From NCBI GenBank assembly GCA_015655095.1, contig JAATFR010000253.1, forward strand, positions 1-5,800: 5,800 nt of DNA, given 5' to 3'. Numbering within the stretch: position 1 is the first letter of the stretch; each line of letters begins with the position of its first letter. The notes below the pieces were generated by a model. The model saw only the letters and a program-made list of their open reading frames with translations. It was not told where the DNA came from and ran no database searches. The DNA is from Hyphomicrobiales bacterium. GTDB taxonomy: Bacteria > Pseudomonadota > Alphaproteobacteria > Parvibaculales > Parvibaculaceae. A program made the translations under genes and the position numbers. This document shows, piece after piece, positions 1-4,038 of this stretch.

Positions 1-212
1 AACTGGGTCGGGTTGACGAAAATGGAGACGACGATGCGATCCGCCTGCTGGCGCGCCAGATCGACAAGACTGATATGGCCTGCATGGAGCGCGCCCATGG
101 TGGGCACAAGGCCCACGCGCAGTCCGGCCGTTTTCCAGCCGCTGACAATTTTGCGCAGGTCTGTGACGGTGCGCACCACGGGCAGGGCATAACTCTTCTT
201 GTCCAGGGTCAT
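1..212 (-). CDS. panC: Pantothenate synthetase, N-terminal part (runs off the left edge)
   Basis: Pantothenate synthetase condenses pantoate and beta-alanine with ATP to make pantothenate (vitamin B5, the coenzyme A precursor) in the cytoplasm. The minus strand reads 70 codons from an ATG at 212-210. The family's first nucleotide-binding signature is intact: VPTMGALHAGH at residues 36-46, containing the HxGH pair of this nucleotidyltransferase superfamily. It is followed by VVSIFVNPTQ at residues 61-70, the conserved block just before the pantoate-binding Q-F. Family members are about 280 residues long, so roughly a quarter is present. The start is the first ATG of the frame; the preceding bases hold only a weak purine-rich stretch (GAGA), not a clear ribosome binding site. 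The gene is divergent from mipZ. The identification rests on well-known motifs and is secure. Confidence 0.95.
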   Translation of the reverse strand, partial: MTLDKKSYALPVVRTVTDLRKIVSGWKTAGLRVGLVPTMGALHAGHISLVDLARQQADRIVVSIFVNPTQ

Positions 213-242
213 TTTCAGTCTCGTCCGATGCCAACGGCGCCG

Positions 243-271
243 ACCATAAGGGATCGCCGGGGCAGGCTCAA
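243..271 (-). promoter_or_regulatory. Candidate promoter for panC
   Basis: On the minus strand, TTGAGC (271-266) stands 17 bp upstream of TATGGT (248-243). Each hexamer matches 4 of 6 sigma-70 consensus positions. Transcription would begin near 236, giving a leader of about 24 nt before the panC ATG. Spacing and location are right, but both hexamers are imperfect, so this is a weak prediction. Confidence 0.3.
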
Positions 272-320
272 TGGGGGCATTTAGGTGAGCTAAGTCACAC
301 CATTTCTTAACCTTTCGTGG

Positions 321-348
321 TTGGGAAAAGAGTGCTAGGTGCTAAACT
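321..348 (+). promoter_or_regulatory. Candidate promoter for mipZ
   Basis: TTGGGA (321-326) lies 16 bp upstream of TAAACT (343-348). The -10 is preceded by TGC, resembling an extended -10 element. Transcription would begin near 355, leaving a leader of about 90 nt before the chosen mipZ start. The hexamers are only partly consensus. A small inverted repeat, AACC-N6-GGTT (309-322), overlaps the first bases of the -35 and could be an operator or chance. Confidence 0.3.
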
Positions 349-446
349 GGAAAGTGCATATCCGTATAGGCCCGGGGTGGGCTAACGGGTGCGGCATCAT
401 TGGCTTGAAGGAGCGGCGTTCGCCCGGCGCCGGAATGGAAACGCTC

Positions 447-1349
447 ATGTCGGCAGATCAGACGGACCAGGAGCCATCACAGCAAGAGGCCGCGCCTCTG
501 CCGGACCCAACAGCCAATGCGGCTCATGTGATCGTGCTTGGAAATGAAAAGGGCGGGTCGGGCAAGACCACGACTGCCATGCACCTAATCGCCATCCTGC
601 TGCATGAGGGCGCGAAGGTCGGCTCCATGGATCTGGACGGACGGCAGCGTTCGCTGACGCGTTACATCGAGAACCGCCGCCGTTGGACTGAGGAGAATGG
701 CGTTGAACTGCCAATGCCGGATCATCATGTCATCGAGCGCAGCGACGATGAAAGCCGGCTGGAGGCTGAACGGATCGAACGCGAAACGTTCGAGGGTTTG
801 CTGAAGCGGCTTTCGGCGGAGAATGATTTTATTGTCATCGACAGCCCAGGCAGCGATACCTACCTCTCGCGGCTGGGTCATTCCTATGCCAACACGCTGA
901 TCACGCCGATGAACGACAGTTTCGTCGATTTCGATCTGCTGGGGCGCGTCAATCCGCAGACCTACAAGGTCGAGGCGCCGAGCCTCTACAGCGAGATGGT
1001 CTGGGAAAGCCGCAAGAAGCGCGCGGTGAGCGATGGCGGCTCCATTGACTGGGTGGTCATGCGCAACCGCCTCTCGCAGCTTGACGCGAAGAACAAGCGC
1101 CGCGTCGAGAGAGGGCTTGAAGGGCTTGCCGCCCGCATCGGTTTCCGCCTCGCGCCAGGCTTTGGAGAACGGGTCATTTTTCGGGAAATGTTCCCTTCAG
1201 GTCTGACCCTGCTCGACCTGATGGAGGAGGGCGTGGACACGCCCATGTCCATGTCCCATGTCGCGGCGCGCAATGAAATCCGCTCCCTGCTCGATACGCT
1301 CGACCTGCCGATGGTGTTGCGTGGCGAACTTGAGGAACTGGAAGACTGA
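447..1349 (+). CDS. mipZ: Division-plane positioning ATPase MipZ
   Basis: MipZ is a ParA/MinD-superfamily P-loop ATPase. In Caulobacter it binds ParB at the chromosome origins, spreads as a gradient over the nucleoid, and inhibits FtsZ polymerisation away from midcell. In the predicted 300-residue protein, a deviant Walker A (KGGSGKTT, residues 35-42) follows VIVLGNE. Next come the MipZ-type DLDGRQRS at 62-69 (ParA proteins have DxDPQ here), the ENRRRW block, and the Walker B-like strand FIVIDSPG ending near D132. The tail LLDLMEEG plus the R-rich region fits the family. A start at 447 is preferred because GGAA lies 6 nt upstream. ATG 435 is in frame but has no usable Shine-Dalgarno (AAGGAG at 408-413 is 21 nt away), and the reading frame stays open back to 339. 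Compared with Caulobacter MipZ there are about 23 extra residues before the P-loop strand, rich in Q, E, P and A and probably disordered. It converges on the downstream carboxypeptidase gene. Confidence 0.87.
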   Translation: MSADQTDQEPSQQEAAPLPDPTANAAHVIVLGNEKGGSGKTTTAMHLIAILLHEGAKVGSMDLDGRQRSLTRYIENRRRWTEENGVELPMPDHHVIERSDDESRLEAERIERETFEGLLKRLSAENDFIVIDSPGSDTYLSRLGHSYANTLITPMNDSFVDFDLLGRVNPQTYKVEAPSLYSEMVWESRKKRAVSDGGSIDWVVMRNRLSQLDAKNKRRVERGLEGLAARIGFRLAPGFGERVIFREMFPSGLTLLDLMEEGVDTPMSMSHVAARNEIRSLLDTLDLPMVLRGELEELED

Positions 1350-1359
1350 AGTTCTGGTG

Positions 1360-3075
1360 TCAGGCGGGCGGGATCGCAATGCAGCTGAAGCTTTTGCGCC
1401 CCAGATGCCCGCAGGCGGCCCGTGCGGCGGCTTCGGTTTTGAACCCGCCGAAGCGTGAGCGATAGAGCATCCTGCCCGAGCCGGTCTTCACCGCGACAGT
1501 CGAGGGCACCACTTTCTTCAATTGCGACGGTGCGATCTTCATGGCCTGTTTGATGCGGCTGGCGGCGAGATCAGGATCGCTGTAAGCGCCAATCTGGATA
1601 ATCCATGTGCCTTTGGGAAAAAGCGGATCGCCGAGTTTCCAGGAGATGGGCTCGCCCTCGCGGTTGCCTTCGCTGCTCCCGGTCGATGCTTCGGCGGGCG
1701 AAATCAGCATATCCGCGACATTGCTAGCAATACTCTTGCTGCCGGCATTCGTCTTCACGGCTTTGGTGGGCCGGGCAACAGGAAGGCTGGCCGTGGCCAC
1801 TTTCATGGAGGCTTTCCCGACACTCGCCGTGCGAACCGGCGCGTCAGCTTGTGACTCGACCTGCTTGACTGGCACGACTTCTGCCGACGCTACCTGCGTG
1901 GGCCGTTCAGCCGGAACGGCTTTGGCAACAGGTGTTGCCGCAACGAACTGCGCCACCTGCGGCGTCGTTTCCGCGGCCTGATCATCGTCGGTGTTGTCCA
2001 GAATCGCATCCATCTTCGCGGCTGCTTTAGCCGTTTCGATAGTATTGGCCGGCTTGGAGTTCGTCGCCGTCGTGGGCAGGTTCTCGTTCGAGGCCACCAG
2101 CGTCGGGGAGACGCCACCACTCAGCGGCGGGGTTTTCAGGCTGGCGATCTGTAGGGCGGGGCGCGAGATAGCGTCCGGCATGGCGGCATCGAGCATGGCC
2201 ATCATGCGCAGGTCGCGGGCCTGCACGCTGGAGCCGCCCAGCACCACGCCTACGACTCGCCTGCCATTACGGTCCACGGCCGCTGTCAGGTTAAACCCGG
2301 AGGCAACGGTATAGCCGGTCTTGAGGCCATTGGTGCCCGGATACTTGCCGAGCAGATGATTGTGGGTAGGGATGACCTGCCCCCGCCATGCGAACTGCGT
2401 CGTGTTGAAGTAGGCATAATATTGAGGGAAGTCGCGTCGGATGCGGATGGCAAGGATCGCCATGTCGCGCGCCGTGGTGAGCTGGCGCGGGTTCGGCAGG
2501 CCGGACGCATTGACGAAGCTTGTGTTCATCATGCCCAGGCGGCGCGCTGTCGAGGTCATCCGGCTGGCGAAGGCTGCTTCACTGCCGCCGACGTTTTCAG
2601 CGACCGTCACTGCCACGTCATTGGCCGATTTGGTGACGATCGCCAGGATCGCGTCGCGGACAGTGATTGTGTCGCCAGCACTGAAGCCGAGCTTGGAGGG
2701 GGCCTGACGGGCAGCGAAAGCGGAGACCCGCAGCCGATCGGACATCTGCAATTTGCCTGCGTCGAGCTGGGCAAAGAGCATGTAAAGGGTCATGACCTTG
2801 GTGAGAGAGGCAGGATAGCACAGAACATCCGGGTTCAGCGAATGCAGGATCTGTCCCGAATTTGCATCCACCACAAATTCGGCCTGATTGGGCGCCTTGT
2901 AGGCTGAAATGCGCTTTTTCTTCTTTTTGGCGGCCATGGCCGGATCGACAAGCATGCAAACGAGAAGAAGGGCGAGGGCCACGGTCAGCACAGCCTGCCA
3001 TGAAGCCGCGGCCGGGCGCGCACTCGCAAATTTATGCGACCTTGCAAGCGTACCGGCCAACATCGGCGCCCCCAT
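1360..3075 (-). CDS. D-alanyl-D-alanine carboxypeptidase (peptidase S11) with C-terminal SPOR domain
   Basis: This is a low-molecular-weight penicillin-binding protein that removes the terminal D-Ala from peptidoglycan stem peptides in the periplasm (DacA/DacC/DacF family). Predicted length is 571 residues. All three active-site motifs are present: SLTK (nucleophile S90, K93), SAN (150-152) and KTG (252-254). The N-terminus has a long basic region, a hydrophobic core (AVLTVALALLLVCMLV) and an AMA|A signal-peptidase I site after about residue 48, followed by a run of five lysines. After the catalytic domain (to about residue 300) comes a low-complexity linker of about 170 residues rich in A, T, V, P and S. 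A SPOR domain follows (about 488-571, beginning GTWIIQIGAY and ending in FGGFKTEAAARAAC). SPOR domains bind denuded glycan at division sites, which suggests septal targeting. ATG 3075 was chosen because the upstream extension to TTG 3111 uses codons rare in this gene (CTA, TTA, AGA). ATG 3063 is also possible and has a G-rich run upstream. Confidence 0.92.
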   Translation of the reverse strand: MGAPMLAGTLARSHKFASARPAAASWQAVLTVALALLLVCMLVDPAMAAKKKKKRISAYKAPNQAEFVVDANSGQILHSLNPDVLCYPASLTKVMTLYMLFAQLDAGKLQMSDRLRVSAFAARQAPSKLGFSAGDTITVRDAILAIVTKSANDVAVTVAENVGGSEAAFASRMTSTARRLGMMNTSFVNASGLPNPRQLTTARDMAILAIRIRRDFPQYYAYFNTTQFAWRGQVIPTHNHLLGKYPGTNGLKTGYTVASGFNLTAAVDRNGRRVVGVVLGGSSVQARDLRMMAMLDAAMPDAISRPALQIASLKTPPLSGGVSPTLVASNENLPTTATNSKPANTIETAKAAAKMDAILDNTDDDQAAETTPQVAQFVAATPVAKAVPAERPTQVASAEVVPVKQVESQADAPVRTASVGKASMKVATASLPVARPTKAVKTNAGSKSIASNVADMLISPAEASTGSSEGNREGEPISWKLGDPLFPKGTWIIQIGAYSDPDLAASRIKQAMKIAPSQLKKVVPSTVAVKTGSGRMLYRSRFGGFKTEAAARAACGHLGRKSFSCIAIPPA

Positions 3076-3148
3076 TCTTTCTAAACCGGATAGTGGCGGG
3101 ATTCCCCACAAAAACCAAAATCCGGCTCAGCCCATAATTACGAATATG

Positions 3149-3177
3149 AGTATAACGATTAAAAGCTGGTTTGCGAA
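3149..3177 (-). promoter_or_regulatory. Candidate promoter for the SPOR-domain carboxypeptidase
   Basis: On the minus strand, TTCGCA (3177-3172; 4 of 6 matches to the -35 consensus) is spaced 17 bp from TATACT (3154-3149; 5 of 6 matches to the -10). It lies in AT-rich DNA. Transcription would start near 3142, giving a leader of about 67 nt before ATG 3075. This is the best sigma-70-like site seen upstream of this gene. Confidence 0.45.
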
Positions 3178-3271
3178 GTTGTTTTTAATTTTTTGAAATG
3201 AAAAGCCCCGTGAATCCCGAGGGTTGCCGATGGTTTTGATCTCAGCACATGAGGACAAGGGTCATAAAAAA

Positions 3272-3283
3272 TTAAATATTTAA
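3272..3283. repeat. 12-bp perfect AT-only palindrome
   Basis: TTAAATATTTAA equals its own reverse complement. It sits in an AT-only stretch about 95 bp beyond the carboxypeptidase -35. It could bind a dimeric regulator or a nucleoid protein, but AT-rich DNA produces such palindromes by chance. Confidence 0.35.
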
Positions 3284-3321
3284 CAATATCAACTTTTGCC
3301 GGGTCTTGGTTGTGCCGCTCC

Positions 3322-3376
3322 CTTGCTTAATGACAAGCAATCAGGACGGGGGCTGCCGATGCCCCCTTTGAGCAAG
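3322..3376 (+). other. Possible structured RNA element with a GC-rich hairpin and alternative stems
   Basis: GGGGGC (3348-3353) and GCCCCC (3361-3366) form a perfect 6-bp GC stem with a 7-nt loop, followed by only three T residues. Just upstream, TTGCTT (3323-3328) can pair locally with AAGCAA (3335-3340). Alternatively, CTTGCT (3322-3327) can pair with AGCAAG (3371-3376), enclosing the GC hairpin. The two pairings share bases and exclude each other. This could be part of a small RNA or a weak terminator. No convincing promoter was found immediately upstream. Confidence 0.3.
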
Positions 3377-3395
3377 CAGAAGACCAAATCATAAT
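3368..3395 (+). promoter_or_regulatory. Candidate distal promoter toward clpS-clpA
   Basis: TTGAGC (3368-3373; 4 of 6) is 16 bp upstream of CATAAT (3390-3395; 5 of 6), and AT-rich DNA follows. Transcription would begin near 3402 and produce a leader of about 250 nt before clpS. The site overlaps the end of the possible stem at 3370-3376. Confidence 0.3.
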
Positions 3396-3417
3396 TAAAA
3401 ATTAATAAAGGCTATTG

Positions 3418-3427
3418 ATCCGCGGAT
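3418..3427. repeat. 10-bp perfect palindrome ATCCGCGGAT, possible operator
   Basis: ATCCGCGGAT is its own reverse complement. It lies about 16 bp downstream of the predicted distal start site, a position where a bound dimer could block transcription. It is GC-rich at its centre within AT-rich surroundings. No second copy was noticed in the window, so no operator family can be named. Confidence 0.25.
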
Positions 3428-3492
3428 GCCGTGAATATGCAAAAATTCGAAGCTCTGGAGTGTTTTTTTGGAGCACCGTGAGCCATGCCTGT

Positions 3493-3580
3493 CTGTCCTG
3501 TTGTGACCAGAATGATGTTTTGGCCTTAAAGGTCTTTGAAATCTGACTTTTTCTCTTATGTAATATTGCCAACAGGACGG
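3493..3580 (+). other. Long-range inverted repeat in the clpS upstream region
   Basis: GTCCTGTTG (3495-3503) is perfectly complementary to CAACAGGAC (3570-3578). As RNA the stem extends outward through a U-G (3494-3579) and a C-G pair (3493-3580), giving 11 pairs around a 66-nt interior. The interior contains a smaller possible stem, GACC (3505-3508) with GGTC (3531-3534), and also the proximal candidate promoter. The structure would exist only in transcripts starting upstream of about 3490. Confidence 0.3.
3536..3564 (+). promoter_or_regulatory. Candidate proximal promoter for clpS-clpA
   Basis: TTGAAA (3536-3541; 5 of 6) lies 17 bp upstream of TGTAAT (3559-3564; 5 of 6, though the usually conserved A at position 2 is G). 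Overlapping alternatives are TATGTA (3557-3562) and TAATAT (3561-3566). Transcription would begin near 3571, giving a leader of about 80 nt before clpS. Clp genes are often heat-induced, but the bases seen here do not allow a safe choice between housekeeping and heat-shock sigma factors. Confidence 0.45.
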
Positions 3581-3651
3581 GAATCACCCGCCGCGCCGGG
3601 GCCTGACGGGACCGGTTGCTGCGGGAAGGCTGGAAGTGGTGTGAGCTGGGT

Positions 3652-3987
3652 ATGAACATGGCCGATGACACGCGTCAGGGCGATGATGGCGGAGTGTCGA
3701 CCGGCATCATCACAAGAACGCGGACGAAGACGAAAAAGCCTTCGCTCTATAAGGTTTTGCTTCTGAATGACGATTACACGCCGATGGAATTCGTCGTTCA
3801 TGTGCTTGAGCGCTTCTTCAACAAGGGGCGTGAGGATGCTGCCCGCATCATGATGCATGTGCATCAGCATGGGGTGGGGTTATGCGGCCTCTACACTTAC
3901 GAAGTCGCTGAAACGAAAGTGACGCAGGTTATGGATTACGCGCGCCAGAACCAGCATCCGTTACAGTGTACGATGGAAAAGGAGTAG
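3652..3987 (+). CDS. clpS: ATP-dependent Clp protease adaptor ClpS
   Basis: ClpS is the bacterial N-recognin. It binds proteins with destabilising N-terminal residues (Leu, Phe, Tyr, Trp) and delivers them to the ClpA N-domain for degradation by ClpAP in the cytoplasm. The predicted 111-residue protein has a flexible, charged N-terminus (to about residue 30, with RTRTKTKKPS). The ClpS fold follows: YKVLLLNDDYTPMEFVV at 33-49 includes the NDD pocket residues (39-41) and the pocket Met45. The helix-strand block around IMMHVHQHGVG contains the conserved His71, and HPLQCTMEKE ends the protein. ATG 3652 has GAG 6 nt upstream; ATG 3658 (two codons later) has GGG 7 nt upstream and is equally plausible. 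A TTG at 3616 would add 12 residues (LREGWKWCELG and similar) that are not family-like. clpA follows after 51 bp with no terminator. Confidence 0.95.
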   Translation: MNMADDTRQGDDGGVSTGIITRTRTKTKKPSLYKVLLLNDDYTPMEFVVHVLERFFNKGREDAARIMMHVHQHGVGLCGLYTYEVAETKVTQVMDYARQNQHPLQCTMEKE

Positions 3988-4025
3988 CTATCTCCGGTTC
4001 CGGGTTTCAGCGCGAAGGTCAAGAA

Positions 4026-4032
4026 GGGAAGG
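4026..4032 (+). promoter_or_regulatory. Ribosome binding site that fixes the GTG start of clpA
   Basis: GGGAAGG lies 6 nt upstream of GTG 4039. There is no ATG at the beginning of the conserved ClpA N-terminus; the first in-frame ATG is codon 46, inside the N-domain. The purine-rich site therefore supports the GTG start. Confidence 0.7.
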
Positions 4033-4038
4033 TCAACT

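Larger units (their letters stand above)
3076..3651. other. Divergent intergenic region between the carboxypeptidase and clpS
   Basis: This 576-bp stretch has no convincing gene. It is markedly richer in A and T than the flanking coding DNA, especially at 3112-3300 and 3386-3420. Short frames inside it, such as ATG 3198 (13 codons) and ATG 3437 (14 codons), lack Shine-Dalgarno sequences and recognisable content. It holds the minus-strand promoter of the carboxypeptidase, two candidate plus-strand promoters for clpS, two perfect palindromes (3272-3283 and 3418-3427), a GC-rich hairpin at 3348-3366, and a 9-bp inverted repeat (3495-3503 with 3570-3578). The length leaves room for an unannotated small RNA or a long structured clpS leader, but neither can be shown from sequence alone. 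Confidence 0.8.

Noticed and set aside
307..322. CtrA-like cell-cycle site (TTAACC) upstream of mipZ
   Set aside because: Only one half-site is present; no second TTAA follows at the required 7-bp spacing.
339..434. MipZ start far upstream at 339
   Set aside because: It would overlap the candidate -10 element and adds unrelated, non-family sequence. AAGGAG at 408-413 has no in-frame start at a usable distance.
2918..2975. Lipoprotein signal (LLLVC) in the carboxypeptidase N-terminus
   Set aside because: The residue before Cys is Val, whereas a lipobox needs Gly, Ala or Ser there. An AMA|A signal peptidase I site fits better.
3076..3111. Longer carboxypeptidase start at TTG 3111
   Set aside because: The extra 12 codons include CTA, TTA and AGA, which are unusual for this gene, and the TTG has no good Shine-Dalgarno. 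ATG 3075 or 3063 is more likely.
3198..3239. Short leader-peptide frame (13 codons from ATG 3198)
   Set aside because: No Shine-Dalgarno, no repeated regulatory codons, and no attenuator directly after it.
3441..3469. Intrinsic terminator at the T7 run (3463-3469)
   Set aside because: No GC-rich stem precedes the T-run; only CTC/GAG with a 2-nt gap and weak A-T pairing are available.
2699..3610. 13-bp direct repeat GGGGCCTGACGGG (2699-2711 and 3598-3610)
   Set aside because: One copy is in the carboxypeptidase coding sequence. A match of this length is not surprising in a GC-rich window of this size.
3616..3651. Longer ClpS start at TTG 3616
   Set aside because: The added residues do not resemble a ClpS N-terminus, and two ATGs with purine-rich upstream bases follow at once.
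3402..3671. 89-codon minus-strand frame overlapping the clpS start
   Set aside because: It has no recognisable domain and covers the candidate clpS promoters; its amino-acid content looks like translated non-coding DNA.
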